A DNA stretch of 64,000 nt from Umezawaea beigongshangensis (GTDB lineage: Bacteria > Actinomycetota > Actinomycetes > Mycobacteriales > Pseudonocardiaceae): positions 208,868 through 272,867 of the forward strand of contig NZ_JAEIOJ010000005.1 in assembly GCF_016464305.1 (NCBI RefSeq), given 5' to 3'. The translations under genes and the position numbers were made by a program. The notes beneath the pieces are model-generated. The model was not told the origin of the DNA and made no database searches. It worked only from the letters and a program-made list of their open reading frames with translations. Position 1 is the first letter of the stretch. Each line of letters begins with the position of its first letter. This document shows positions 21,118-29,925 of the stretch, piece by piece.

Positions 21118-22539
21118 ATGCTGGGTGCCTGGAGGACTGACCGGGTTCGTGCGGCCGAGGAGCGGGTGCTCGCCCGCACGCCCGAGGGCGCGCTGATGAG
21201 GCGTGCCGCGTTCGGGATCGCCACGGCCGCGCTGCGGATGCTCGCCGCCCCCGTGCCGGGTCGTCACGTCGTCCTGCTGGTCGGCGCGGGCAACAACGGC
21301 GGGGACGCGCTCTGGGCGGGGTACGAGCTGCGCCGCAGGGGCGTGGCCGTGACCGCCGTGCTGCTCGACCCCGACCGCGCGCACCGGGCCGGGCTGGCGG
21401 CGTTTCGCCGGGCCGGCGGCCGCACCGCCGACGACCTGCCCCCGCGCGCCGACCTGGTGGTCGACGGCATCGTGGGCCTGTCGGCGCGCGGGCCGCTGCG
21501 CCCCCGCGCCGCCGCGCTGGTGGACCGGATCACCGCGCCCGTCCTGGCCGTCGACCTGCCCAGCGGCGTCGACCCCGACACCGGCGCCGTCGACGGGCCC
21601 GCCGTGCGCGCCGACGTGACCGTCACGTTCGGCTGCCGCAAGCCCGTCCACGCCCTCGCTCCGCACCACTGCGGCGACGTCGTGCTCGTCGACCTCGGCC
21701 TGCGGCCGGAGCTGGGCGAGCCCGACCTGGTGGTCCTCGAACCCGCCGATGTCGGCCGCGCGTGGCCCGTGCCGGGTCCGGCCGACGACAAGTACACCCA
21801 GGGCGTCACGGGCGTGGCCGCCGGATCGGCCACCTACCCCGGCGCGGCCGTGCTGTGCACCGGCGCGGCCGTCCTGGGCACCTCCGGCATGGTCCGCTAC
21901 GCGGGCAGCGCCGCCGAGGTCGTGTCGCACCGCTGGCCGGAGACGATCTGCACCGGGTCGGTGACCGACGCGGGACGCGTGCAGGCGTGGGTCGTCGGTC
22001 CGGGACTGGGCACCGGCACGGCCTCGGCGGAGGTGCTGTCCGCCGTCATGGGTGCCGGGGTGCCGGTGCTCGCCGACGCCGACGCGATCACCCTGCTCGC
22101 CTCGGACGCGGCCCCGTGGGACGCGCGCGACCCCGGCACGGCCCTGGTGCTGACCCCGCACGACCGGGAGTACGCGCGGCTGGCCGGGGACGTCGGCACC
22201 GACCGGGTCGCCGCGGCGCTGCGGGCCGCGCGGCGCTTCGACGCGGTCGTGCTGCTCAAGGGCAACACCACGGTCGTGGCCGCGCCGGACGGGCGCGTGC
22301 TGGTCGGCGGCTCGCGCTCGTCCTGGCCGGCCACGGCCGGGTCGGGGGACGTGCTGTCCGGGCTGCTGGGCTCGCTGCTCGCCGCGGGCGTCGACCCGTG
22401 GCTCGCCGCGGGGATGGCCGCCCACGTGCACTCGCTCGCGGCCGACCTGGCCGCGGACGGGGCTCCCGCGCCCGCGTCGGCGCTGCTCGCGTCCGTCCCG
22501 GACGCCATCAGGGCCTTGCGCGGCCGTGTGACACCATGA
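21118..22539 (+). CDS. nnr: Bifunctional NAD(P)H-hydrate epimerase / ADP-dependent dehydratase
   Basis: A repair enzyme that converts damaged NAD(P)HX hydrates back to NAD(P)H. It has 473 residues in two fused domains. The N-terminal YjeF epimerase (about 1-210) has VGAGNNGGDALW and DLPSGVDPDTG. The C-terminal ribokinase-fold dehydratase has VVGPGLGTG, LTPHDREYARL and the catalytic loop ATAGSGDVLSG. ATG 21118 is the first reasonable start after the terminator. Its last four bases overlap the alr start (ATGA), so the two genes are translationally coupled, a common actinobacterial order. Confidence 0.94.
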   Translation: MLGAWRTDRVRAAEERVLARTPEGALMRRAAFGIATAALRMLAAPVPGRHVVLLVGAGNNGGDALWAGYELRRRGVAVTAVLLDPDRAHRAGLAAFRRAGGRTADDLPPRADLVVDGIVGLSARGPLRPRAAALVDRITAPVLAVDLPSGVDPDTGAVDGPAVRADVTVTFGCRKPVHALAPHHCGDVVLVDLGLRPELGEPDLVVLEPADVGRAWPVPGPADDKYTQGVTGVAAGSATYPGAAVLCTGAAVLGTSGMVRYAGSAAEVVSHRWPETICTGSVTDAGRVQAWVVGPGLGTGTASAEVLSAVMGAGVPVLADADAITLLASDAAPWDARDPGTALVLTPHDREYARLAGDVGTDRVAAALRAARRFDAVVLLKGNTTVVAAPDGRVLVGGSRSSWPATAGSGDVLSGLLGSLLAAGVDPWLAAGMAAHVHSLAADLAADGAPAPASALLASVPDAIRALRGRVTP

Positions 22540-23684
22540 AGCAGATCATGCCCGTTCCTCCTCCTCGCGCCGAGGTCCGCGTCGACCTGACGGCCCTAGA
22601 GCACAACGTCGCCCTGCTCGCCAGGACGGCCGCGACCTCCGGTTCGGCGGTGATGGCCGTCGTCAAGGCCGACGGGTACGGCCACGGCGCCGTGCAGGTC
22701 GCGCGCGCCGCCCTGCGCGCCGGCGCCACGTGGCTCGGCGCGTGCTCGCTCCCCGAGGCCGTGACGCTGCGGGAGGCCGGGATCACCGCGCCCGTCCTGG
22801 CCTGGCTGGACGTGCCGGGCGAGGACGTCGACCTCGGCGTCGCGGCCGAGGTGGACGTGTCGGTCTCCTCGCTGCGCGAACTGCACGAGGTGGCCGCAGC
22901 CGCCCGCCGCGCCGGAACGCGGGGCCGCGTCCACCTCAAGATCGACACCGGCCTGTCCCGCAACGGCTGCACCCCGGACCTGTGGCCCGAGCTCGTCGCG
23001 GAGGCCGCGACCACCCCCGAGGTGGAGGTGGTGGCGGTGTGGTCCCACCTGGCCTGCGCCGACGAGCTGGGCCACCCCTCGATCGACGCGCAGGCCGCCC
23101 GGTTCGCCACGGCCCACCAGCAGGCCCGCGCGGCCGGGCTGAACCCGCTGCGGCACATCGCCAACTCGGCCGCCGCCCTCACCCGTCCCGACCTGCACTT
23201 CGACCTGGTCCGGCCGGGCATCGCGGTGTACGGCCTCAACCCCGTGCCGGTCGAGTTCGACCTGCGCCCGGTGATGTCGTTCCACTCGACGGTCGTGCTG
23301 GTCAAGCGCGTCGCCGCCGGTGAGGCCGTGTCCTACGGGCAGATCTGGACCGCGCCGCGCGACACCACCCTCGCGCTCGTGCCGGTCGGGTACGCCGACG
23401 GCGTCCCGCGCTCGCTGTCGGGCCGGATGGAGGTGCTGCTCGGGGGCGAGCGCAGGCCCGTCGTCGGGCGGATCTGCATGGACCAGCTCGTCGTGGACTG
23501 CGGTGACGACGTCGTGCGCGAGGGCGACGAGGTCGTGCTGTTCGGCTCGGGGGAGCGGGGTGAACCGACCGCGCGCGAGTGGGCCGACTCGATCGGGACC
23601 ATCGACTACGAGATAGTCACGGGCATGTCCCGTCCGCGTGTGCGACGCACGTTCACCGGCACCTCGGCCCTGGTGCTGGCGTGA
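22536..23684 (+). CDS. alr: Alanine racemase
   Basis: PLP enzyme making D-alanine for peptidoglycan. It has 382 residues. The PLP lysine is in VVKADGYGHG (K44), a second catalytic Tyr is in AGEAVSYGQIW, and VGRICMDQLVVD is the dimer-contact motif. The start ATG 22536 overlaps the nnr stop; ATG 22548 is an alternative four codons on. It ends overlapping the next gene (GTGA at 23681), so nnr, alr, the hydrolase and tsaE form one tight operon. Confidence 0.97.
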   Translation: MKQIMPVPPPRAEVRVDLTALEHNVALLARTAATSGSAVMAVVKADGYGHGAVQVARAALRAGATWLGACSLPEAVTLREAGITAPVLAWLDVPGEDVDLGVAAEVDVSVSSLRELHEVAAAARRAGTRGRVHLKIDTGLSRNGCTPDLWPELVAEAATTPEVEVVAVWSHLACADELGHPSIDAQAARFATAHQQARAAGLNPLRHIANSAAALTRPDLHFDLVRPGIAVYGLNPVPVEFDLRPVMSFHSTVVLVKRVAAGEAVSYGQIWTAPRDTTLALVPVGYADGVPRSLSGRMEVLLGGERRPVVGRICMDQLVVDCGDDVVREGDEVVLFGSGERGEPTAREWADSIGTIDYEIVTGMSRPRVRRTFTGTSALVLA

Positions 23685-24784
23685 GTCGCGTTCTCCGTGC
23701 TCTCGGCTGGGTCGGCGGGGTCACCGGCGCCGCGGTGACCGGCGCCGCCGTCAGCGCGGTCGCCCACAGCGCCAGGGTGTCGCAGCAGCGGCGCAGGGCC
23801 GGCGACCCGCTGGCCGACGAGCCGCTGGGCCAGCTCGTGCCCGACCGCGAGTCGACCGTGGCCGCCGACGACGGCGTGCCGCTGTCGGTCGAGGAGGTCG
23901 ACCCGGCAGACGGGGGCGCACCCGAGCTGACCGTGGTCCTCGTGCACGGCTTCGCCCTGGACCGCCGCTGCTGGCACTTCCAGCGCCGCGACCTGGCGAA
24001 GCTCAGCGGGCCGCGGGTGCAGCTGGTCCTCTACGACCAGCGCGGCCACGGCCGTTCCGGCAGATCGGCCGACGGCAGCACCATCGACCAGCTCGCGCGC
24101 GACCTCGACGCCGTGCTGCGCGCGGTCGTGCCGAGGGGGCAGCTCGTGCTCGTCGGGCACAGCATGGGCGGCATGACGATCATGGCGCTGGCCGAGCAGC
24201 GGCCCCAGCTGTTCGCCGACCGGGTGCGCGGCGTCGCGCTCGTCGGCACGGCGGCCGGCGCGGTCGGCGGCGCGGGCCTGCAGAAGTCGCTGCTGTCGCG
24301 CTACAACCCCGTCACGCAGGTGGTGGGCCGCCTGGCCGGTTTCCAGCCGGGCGTGGTCGAGTGGGCCCGCCGGTCCGCGGACATGCTCACCTGGAGCGGC
24401 ATCCGGGCGCTGGCGTTCGGCGACCGGTCGGTGAGCCCGTCGCTGGTCGACCTGATGGACGACATGATCAGCGGTGTGCGGGTGAAGGTGCTCACCGACT
24501 TCCTGGAGACCCTCGGCACGCACAACCGGTACCGGGCACTGGCCGGTCTGCGGCACTGCGAGGTGCTGGTGATCAGCGGTGACGCCGACCGGGTGACGCC
24601 GTTCTCGCACGCCGAGCGGATGGCGCAGGAGCTGCCGCACGGCGAGCTGGTGCGCGCGCCGGGCGCGGGGCACATGGTCATGATGGAGCAGCCCGAGCTG
24701 GTCACCGGGCACGTGATCGACCTGATCCGCCGGTCGGCCGACCGGCCAGAGGAGGAGCGGCGGCGGTGGTGGCGACGAGCGTGA
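23681..24784 (+). CDS. Membrane-anchored alpha/beta hydrolase
   Basis: A 367-residue protein with an N-terminal Ala/Val/Gly-rich hydrophobic segment (about residues 5-28), a probable anchor or uncleaved signal, followed by an alpha/beta-hydrolase fold. Oxyanion region VLVHGFALDRRCW, YDQRGHGRSG, nucleophile elbow VGHSMGGM, acid in VISGDADRVTP and catalytic His in GAGHMVMME. GTG 23681 overlaps the alr stop. It overlaps tsaE by 19 bases. Substrate unknown; a similar hydrolase sits between alr and tsaE in other actinobacteria as I recall. Confidence 0.88.
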   Translation: MSRVLRALGWVGGVTGAAVTGAAVSAVAHSARVSQQRRRAGDPLADEPLGQLVPDRESTVAADDGVPLSVEEVDPADGGAPELTVVLVHGFALDRRCWHFQRRDLAKLSGPRVQLVLYDQRGHGRSGRSADGSTIDQLARDLDAVLRAVVPRGQLVLVGHSMGGMTIMALAEQRPQLFADRVRGVALVGTAAGAVGGAGLQKSLLSRYNPVTQVVGRLAGFQPGVVEWARRSADMLTWSGIRALAFGDRSVSPSLVDLMDDMISGVRVKVLTDFLETLGTHNRYRALAGLRHCEVLVISGDADRVTPFSHAERMAQELPHGELVRAPGAGHMVMMEQPELVTGHVIDLIRRSADRPEEERRRWWRRA

Positions 24785-25233
24785 GGACCCTCGCGACGGT
24801 CGAGGACACCGAGGACTTCGGCAGGCGCCTCGGCGAGCTGCTGCGCGGCGGTGACCTGCTGCTGCTCGCCGGGCCGCTCGGCGCGGGCAAGACGGCGCTG
24901 GTCCGCGGGCTGGCGCGCGGGCTGGGCGTGCTGGGCCGGGTCAGTTCGCCGACGTTCGTCATCGCCCGCGAGCACCCGCCGGCCGAGGGCGGCCGCGGTG
25001 TCGGGCTGGTGCACGTGGACGCCTACCGGCTCGGCGGGCACCTCGACGAGCTGGACGACCTCGACCTGGACACCGAGCTGGTGGACGCCGTCGTGGCCGT
25101 CGAGTGGGGCGAGGGGATGGCCGAGCGGCTGTCCGACGACCACCTGCTGATCACCCTGGAGCGCCGCGACGACGACACGCGCGTGGCGCACCTGACGCCG
25201 CACGGGGCCTGGCTGGACCGGCCCCTGCCGTAG
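24766..25233 (+). CDS. tsaE: tRNA t6A synthesis ATPase TsaE
   Basis: A P-loop ATPase that works with TsaB and TsaD to make N6-threonylcarbamoyl-adenosine on ANN-decoding tRNAs. It has 155 residues. Walker A is GPLGAGKT, followed by the family signature SSPTFVI, the acidic VHVDAYRLG, and AVVAVEWGEGM. The GTG start lies inside the end of the hydrolase gene. tsaB, rimI and tsaD follow 3.5 kb downstream rather than immediately, because a HAD gene, matB, thioredoxin and a MerR gene are inserted between. Confidence 0.95.
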   Translation: MVATSVRTLATVEDTEDFGRRLGELLRGGDLLLLAGPLGAGKTALVRGLARGLGVLGRVSSPTFVIAREHPPAEGGRGVGLVHVDAYRLGGHLDELDDLDLDTELVDAVVAVEWGEGMAERLSDDHLLITLERRDDDTRVAHLTPHGAWLDRPLP

Positions 25234-25253
25234 GTCGCGTACTCTCGCCGCTC

Positions 25254-25955
25254 GTGCGAGCGGTGATCTTCGACTGGGGCGGCACGCTGACGCCGTGGGT
25301 GAGCCTGGACCACGTGGCCGTGTGGCGGCGCTACGCCGACGTGCTGCACCCCGCCGACCCGGCCGAGGCGCAGCGGGTGGCGGTCGCCGCGGCGGAGGCC
25401 GAGCGGGCGGCGTGGCTGCGCGTGCGCGACCACCACACGGCGTTCACCCTCGAACAGGTGCTCGCCGACGCCGGTTCGCCGTACGACGACGCCGCCCTGG
25501 AGGCGCTGCGCCTGGGCTACGACCCCGCGACGGCGACCGACCCCGAGGCCGCGCCGCTGCTGCGCGAGCTGCGCGGGCGCGGCCTGCGCACGGGCGTGCT
25601 GTCCTCGACGGCCTGGCCCGCGGCGTGGCACGAGGCGGTGCTGCGGCGCGACGGCGTGCTGGACCTGTTCGACGGCTGCGTGTGGAGCAGCGACCTGGAG
25701 TGGACCAAGCCGCACCCGTCGGCGTTCCTGGCGGCGGTGGAGGCCGTGGGGGTCGACGACCCGGCCGACTGCGTGTTCGTGGGCGACCGGCCCTACGACG
25801 ACATCAGCGGAGCGAAGGCCGTGGGGATGCGCGCGGTGCTCGTGCCGCACAGCGACATCCCGGAGCACCAGCGGGTGCCGGTGAACGTGGAGCCGGACGC
25901 CGTGATCCGGTCCCTCTCCGAGCTGCCCGCCGTCCTCGACGGGTGGGCGTCCTGA
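25254..25955 (+). CDS. HAD-superfamily hydrolase
   Basis: A 233-residue phosphatase-like protein. Motif I is FDWGGTLTP, with the nucleophilic Asp present but Gly in place of the second Asp, a variant seen in some HAD groups. Motif II is around VLSST, motif III is WTKPHPSAF and motif IV is FVGDRPYDDISGA. A cap domain of about 90 residues lies between motifs I and II. GTG 25254 gives MRAVIFDWGG. The missing second Asp leaves the general acid uncertain, so phosphatase activity cannot be assumed. Confidence 0.87.
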   Translation: MRAVIFDWGGTLTPWVSLDHVAVWRRYADVLHPADPAEAQRVAVAAAEAERAAWLRVRDHHTAFTLEQVLADAGSPYDDAALEALRLGYDPATATDPEAAPLLRELRGRGLRTGVLSSTAWPAAWHEAVLRRDGVLDLFDGCVWSSDLEWTKPHPSAFLAAVEAVGVDDPADCVFVGDRPYDDISGAKAVGMRAVLVPHSDIPEHQRVPVNVEPDAVIRSLSELPAVLDGWAS

Positions 25956-26036
25956 GCGCTCACCCGCCGGTCGTCGGCGACGGCGCTGCCCACCCCGGCG
26001 CGCTCGGCCGCCGCCGTGCCCACCGACCCGCCCGCG

Positions 26037-27503
26037 TCAGGTTCCGAGCGAGCGCTTGAGGACCTTGCCCATCTCGTTGCGCGGCAGCGCGTCGAGGAAG
26101 CGCACGACGCGCGGGCGCTTGTGCGGCGCGAGCAGCCGGGCGACGTGGTCGGCCAGCTCGGCCGGGTCCGGCGCGCTGCCCGCCGGGACCACCCACGCCA
26201 CGACCCGCTCCCCGAGGTCGGGGTCGGGCTCGCCGGTCACCGCGACCTCGGCCACGCCCGCGTGCTCCAGCAGGGCGTTCTCGATCTCGCCCGCGCCGAT
26301 CTTGTAGCCGCCGGACTTGATCAGGTCGGTCGCGCGCCGCCCCACGATGCGCAGGTAGCCGTCCGGCTCGCGCACCGCGACGTCGCCGGTGCGGAACCAG
26401 CCGTCGCGGAACGCCGCCGCGGTGGCGTCGGGCCGGTTGAGGTACTCCAGGAACAGGTTCGGGCCGCGCACCTCGACCTCCCCGACGGTCTCGCCGTCGC
26501 TGGCGGTGATCACCTCGCCCGCGTCGTCGGTGAGCCGCAGGTCGACGCCGTCCAGGGGCGGGCCGACGGTGCCGGGCCGCCGGTCGCCGGACGCCCGCAC
26601 GCCGGCGTTCATCAGCGTCTCGCTCATGCCGTAGCGCTCCACGACGCGCTGCCCGGTGGCGCGGGCGATCCGCTCGTGGACGCTCGCGGGCAGCGCCGCC
26701 GACCCCGACACCAGCAGCCGCGCGCCCGCGACGGCCCGCGCCAGCTCGGGGGACGCCTCCACGTCGGCGGCGAGCCGGTGGTACGTCGTGGGAACGCCGA
26801 ACATCATCGTGGCGTCCCCGGCCAGCTCCGCGACGACGGCCTCCGTGGAGAAGCGGCCCACGTGGTGCACGGCTCCGCCGCGGCGCAGCGGACCGAGCAC
26901 GCCGAGGACGAGGCCGTGCACGTGGAACAGCGGCAGGGCGTGGACCACGACGTCCTCGTCCGTCCACTCCCACGCGGCGGCGAGCGCGTCGAGGTTGCTG
27001 CGCAGCGCGCGGCGGGGCAGCACGACGCCCTTGGGGGGACCGGTGGTGCCGGAGGTGTAGACGATCAGCGCGGGGGTCTCGTCACCGGGCTCGGGCAGCT
27101 CCGGCGGGGTGCCGGTCCCGGTCAGGAGCACGTCTGCGCGCTCGGTCCCGCCGAGCGCCTCCGGCAGGTCGGCGTCCGGCGCGGCGAGCACCCGGTCGGG
27201 CGCGCTGTCGGACACGACGTGCGTCAGCTCGCGCTCGCCGGTCCTGGGGTTGAGCGGCACGGCGGGCACGCCGGCGAGGAGCGCGGCGACGACGGCGACG
27301 CACGTCTCCGCGCTCGGCGTGGCCCACACGGCGACCCGCCGGGCGCCGGAGAGCCGCCCGGCGAGCGTTCCGGCGAGCGCGGCCAGCTCGCGCTGGGACA
27401 GGGCGCGCTGGGACGGGGTGTGCTGGGACGGGGCGCGGTCCGGGAAGCGCAGCGCCTCGCGGTCGCTCGGGTTCCGCAGCGCGGGGAGGAGGGGGTCCGG
27501 CAT
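26037..27503 (-). CDS. matB: Malonyl-CoA synthetase (acyl-CoA ligase)
   Basis: An ANL-superfamily enzyme activating malonate or methylmalonate to the CoA thioester, a source of extender units. At 488 residues it is short, like MatB. AMP-binding motif YTSGTTGPPKG, then ALPLFHVHGLVLG, ERYGMSETLMN, the hinge GRRATDLIKSGGYKIGAGE, and the catalytic Lys near the end in RNEMGKVLKRS. Similarity to the Streptomyces coelicolor MatB sequence I remember is strong along the length. ATG 27503 fits the family N-terminus. Directly upstream on the same strand is a decayed matC transporter whose last frame runs straight into matB, so the two were once an operon. Confidence 0.93.
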   Translation of the reverse strand: MPDPLLPALRNPSDREALRFPDRAPSQHTPSQRALSQRELAALAGTLAGRLSGARRVAVWATPSAETCVAVVAALLAGVPAVPLNPRTGERELTHVVSDSAPDRVLAAPDADLPEALGGTERADVLLTGTGTPPELPEPGDETPALIVYTSGTTGPPKGVVLPRRALRSNLDALAAAWEWTDEDVVVHALPLFHVHGLVLGVLGPLRRGGAVHHVGRFSTEAVVAELAGDATMMFGVPTTYHRLAADVEASPELARAVAGARLLVSGSAALPASVHERIARATGQRVVERYGMSETLMNAGVRASGDRRPGTVGPPLDGVDLRLTDDAGEVITASDGETVGEVEVRGPNLFLEYLNRPDATAAAFRDGWFRTGDVAVREPDGYLRIVGRRATDLIKSGGYKIGAGEIENALLEHAGVAEVAVTGEPDPDLGERVVAWVVPAGSAPDPAELADHVARLLAPHKRPRVVRFLDALPRNEMGKVLKRSLGT

Positions 27504-27536
27504 CTGTTCACCTGCACCTGGGTGTCGTCGGGTGGT

Positions 27537-27800
27537 CGGCAGCACGAGCAGCAGCCGGACCAGCGGTGGGACGGTGGCGACGCCGATCGCCCCGCGGGTC
27601 GTCAGCCGTCGGAAGAACTGCTCCCGGCCCTCGTCGCGCGTTCGCGAGCACGATCGCGCCGTGGGTGGAGAACGGGCTCACGTCCACCGCGGTGGCCGAC
27701 ACGGCGAGCGCGGCGACCATCGCGACCGGGCTCACGGTGCCCTCGGCGAGGAGCGGCACGGCCGGGGAGATCGTCGCACCGATCAGGCCGACCGAGAACC
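27537..27800 (-). pseudogene. matC: Remnant of matC malonate/dicarboxylate transporter (C-terminal end)
   Basis: On the minus strand, about 85 C-terminal residues of an SLC13-like MatC carrier can be read in two frames. The first frame reads VSPVAMVAALAVSATAVDVS then PFSTHGAIVLANA; the next frame continues DEGREQFFRRLTTRGAIG and VPPLVRLLLVLP. A single-base deletion near 27636 explains the shift. The other roughly 350 residues are missing, and bases 27801-27927 up to thioredoxin show no recognisable coding. The second frame is open into matB. The rest of the 424-base gap holds nothing else I can identify. Confidence 0.72.
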
Positions 27801-27927
27801 GGCCGCCGTGCGGCGGAGCGGGGCCCCCGTCGCTGGAGCAGCACCGCCGCAGCCGTCCGGGCGCAGGACCCCGAGGCGGCGGCGGCGGTGCGGCGGCACG
27901 TGCGGACCGTCGCCGAGGTGCGGTCGC

Positions 27928-28281
27928 TCAGCCGGCAGCCGGAGGAGCGACCTGCTGCCGCGCGGGTTCCAGCGCGTCGTCGACCAGCGCGAGGAGCTGC
28001 GCCTTCGGCCTGGCCCCCACGGTCCTCGCCACGGCCTCGCCGTCGCGGTAGAGCACCAGCGTCGGCGCGCTCATCACCGCGGTGTCGCGCGCCGCGCGCG
28101 GACTGCGGTCGATGTCGATCTTCACCACGTCGAGCGAACCCGCCCGTTCGGCGGCGATCTCCTCCAGGGCCGGTTCGATCATGCGGCACGGTCCGCACCA
28201 CACGGCCGAGAACTCCACCAGCAGCGGCGTCGTGCTCGTGCGCACGGCCTCGGCGAAGTCCTCATCGGTCAGCGTTCGCAT
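27928..28281 (-). CDS. Thioredoxin
   Basis: A 117-residue thioredoxin fold with active site WCGPC, cis-Pro in SAPTLVLY and the usual ordering VEFSAVWCGPC, KIDIDRSP and GARPKAQL. It is a cytosolic disulfide reductase. ATG 28281 overlaps the preceding MerR gene by 20 bases, so regulator and thioredoxin are probably one transcript. The Pro/Ala tail (QVAPPAAG) extends slightly past the normal end. It is the likely redox output of the MerR regulator. Confidence 0.95.
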   Translation of the reverse strand: MRTLTDEDFAEAVRTSTTPLLVEFSAVWCGPCRMIEPALEEIAAERAGSLDVVKIDIDRSPRAARDTAVMSAPTLVLYRDGEAVARTVGARPKAQLLALVDDALEPARQQVAPPAAG

Positions 28282-28663
28282 CCGTTCTCCTCTCGCACAG
28301 CGGTGAGGTGGGGACGCCGTCCGCGCGGTCGAGCTGCGCCCGCAGGTGCGAACGGACCTCCAGCAGCCGGTCCACCAGCTCGTCCAGCTCGGCGAGCTTG
28401 CGCCGGTACACCGCGACCGACGCCGGGCAGGCGTCGCCGGAGTCGTGCCCGGTCCGCAGGCACTCCACGAACGGCCGGGTGTCCTCCAGGGCGAAGCCGA
28501 TCGCCGCCAGCGAGCGGATCTCCAGCACCTGCCGCAGGTCGGCCTCGTCGTACTCGCGGTGACCGTTGGCGGCCCGCCGCGCGGTCAGCAGCCCCCGCGA
28601 CTCGTAGTGCCGCAGGGCCCTGGTCGTCGTCCCCGCCAGCTCGGCCAGCTCTCCGATGCGCAT
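28262..28663 (-). CDS. MerR-family transcriptional regulator
   Basis: A 133-residue protein with an N-terminal winged helix-turn-helix (MRIGELAELAGTTTRALRHY, then GHREYDEADL) and a dimerisation coiled coil. C-terminal Cys residues occur in TGHDSGDACPAS and near the end (PLCERR), so metal or redox sensing is possible, though the pair is not a SoxR CxxCxxxxxC cluster. ATG 28663. It overlaps the thioredoxin gene and diverges from tsaB, with 84 bases between their starts, room for a MerR-type operator controlling both directions. Confidence 0.9.
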   Translation of the reverse strand: MRIGELAELAGTTTRALRHYESRGLLTARRAANGHREYDEADLRQVLEIRSLAAIGFALEDTRPFVECLRTGHDSGDACPASVAVYRRKLAELDELVDRLLEVRSHLRAQLDRADGVPTSPLCERRTDANADR

Positions 28664-28747
28664 CCGCGTCCCCCTTCGCGACCGATGTTCCACCTTGACG
28701 CCGACGTCAAGTCCAGTCGCTTCCGGCACGCCGTACCCTTGACAACC

Positions 28748-29443
28748 GTGCTTGTGCTCGCCCTGGACACGGCCACACCCGCGGTCACCGCCGGTGTCGT
28801 CGACCTGACGCCCGATTCCCCGCCCCGCCTGCTCGCGCAGCGGGTGACGCTCGACGCGAAGGCCCACGGCGAGCTGCTCACCCCGCACCTCCTGCGGGCT
28901 CTGGCCGAGGCGGGCCGCTCGCTCGCCGACGTGGACGCGATCGTCGTCGGAGCCGGACCGGGGCCGTTCACCGGCCTGCGGGTCGGGCTCGCCACGGCGG
29001 GAGCGCTCGGTCAGGCGCTCGACCGGCCCGCCTACCCGGTGCCCACGCCCGACGCGATCGCCCTGGACGCCCACTCCGGCGTGCCGCTGCTCGTCGCCAC
29101 GGACGCGCGCCGCCGCGAGGTGTACTGGGCCGCCTACGACGCCGCCGGTCACCGCACCGGGGGGCCACACGTGGAGCGCCCGGCCGACCTGGCCGAGAAG
29201 CTGTCGTCGCTGGGCCTCGCCGCCGCCGCGGGCGAGGGCGCGCGGATCTACGCCGACGTCCTCGGCCTGGCCGGGCTCGGCGTGACGCTGCTCGACGCCG
29301 CCCACCCGACGCCCGTCGGCCTCGTCCGCGCCGCCGCCCGCGAGGTGCTCGCACGGGCCGAACCGGCCCCGCTGACCCCCCTGTACCTGCGCCGCCCCGA
29401 CGCCGTGGAACCCGCCGCGCGCAAGAGGGTGACCAGGGCGTGA
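28748..29443 (+). CDS. tsaB: tRNA t6A synthesis protein TsaB
   Basis: An inactive-ASKHA-fold partner of TsaD. It has 231 residues. It opens VLVLALDTATPAVTAG and has GAGPGPFTGLRVGLATA, the conserved PGxFTGLR motif, and ATDARRREVYWA. The GTG start 28748 was chosen because the family starts a few residues before LALDT. Its stop overlaps the rimI start (GTGA), and rimI in turn runs into tsaD, the classical tsaB-rimI-tsaD operon. Confidence 0.95.
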   Translation: MLVLALDTATPAVTAGVVDLTPDSPPRLLAQRVTLDAKAHGELLTPHLLRALAEAGRSLADVDAIVVGAGPGPFTGLRVGLATAGALGQALDRPAYPVPTPDAIALDAHSGVPLLVATDARRREVYWAAYDAAGHRTGGPHVERPADLAEKLSSLGLAAAAGEGARIYADVLGLAGLGVTLLDAAHPTPVGLVRAAAREVLARAEPAPLTPLYLRRPDAVEPAARKRVTRA

Positions 29444-29925
29444 GCACGGAGACGTTCACCCTGGCGCCGCTGCGGCACTCCGACGTGCCGAGCTGCGTGC
29501 GCCTGGAGCACGAGCTGTTCCCCGGTGACGACCCGTGGAGCGCGCGGGCGTTCCACGCCGAGATCGACGCGGGCAACCTCTACGTCGGCGCCCACGCCCC
29601 GGGGGGCGAGCTGATCGGCTACGCGGGCCTGTCGGTCGCCGGGCGCCCACCCGACCTGGAGGCGAGCGTCCACACCATCGCCGTCGACGCGCGCTGGCAG
29701 GGGCGCGGTGTGGGCAGGTCCCTGCTGCGCACCCTGCTCGCCGAGGCCGACCGCGTCGGCGCACCGGTGTTCCTGGAGGTGCGCACCGACAACGCCCCGG
29801 CGATCGGGCTCTACGAGGCGCACGGCTTCAGCAAGCTCGGCCTGCGCCGCCGCTACTACCAGCCCTCCGGCGCGGACGCCCACACGATGGGGCGCCCGGC
29901 TCAGGTGAAGGAAGAACGACTGTGA
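29440..29925 (+). CDS. rimI: Ribosomal protein S18 alanine N-acetyltransferase
   Basis: A 161-residue GNAT acetyltransferase. Acetyl-CoA binding motif A is [17 protein letters not shown] and motif B includes [21 protein letters not shown] followed by [15 protein letters not shown], the RimI C-terminal signature. It acetylates the S18 N-terminus and possibly other proteins in actinobacteria. Coupled to tsaB upstream and overlapping tsaD by four bases. Confidence 0.93.
   Translation: MSTETFTLAPLRHSDVPSCVRLEHELFPGDDPWSARAFHAEIDAGNLYVGAHAPGGELIGYAGLSVAGRPPDLEASVHTIAVDARWQGRGVGRSLLRTLLAEADRVGAPVFLEVRTDNAPAIGLYEAHGFSKLGLRRRYYQPSGADAHTMGRPAQVKEERL

Noticed and set aside
18181..22431. 1,416-residue minus-strand open frame
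   Set aside because: Only the last 278 residues are a real hydrolase; the rest lies antisense to glmS and nnr.
27801..27927. Further matC coding sequence upstream of the remnant
   Set aside because: No MatC-like residues can be read in any frame; only Arg/Pro-rich noise.
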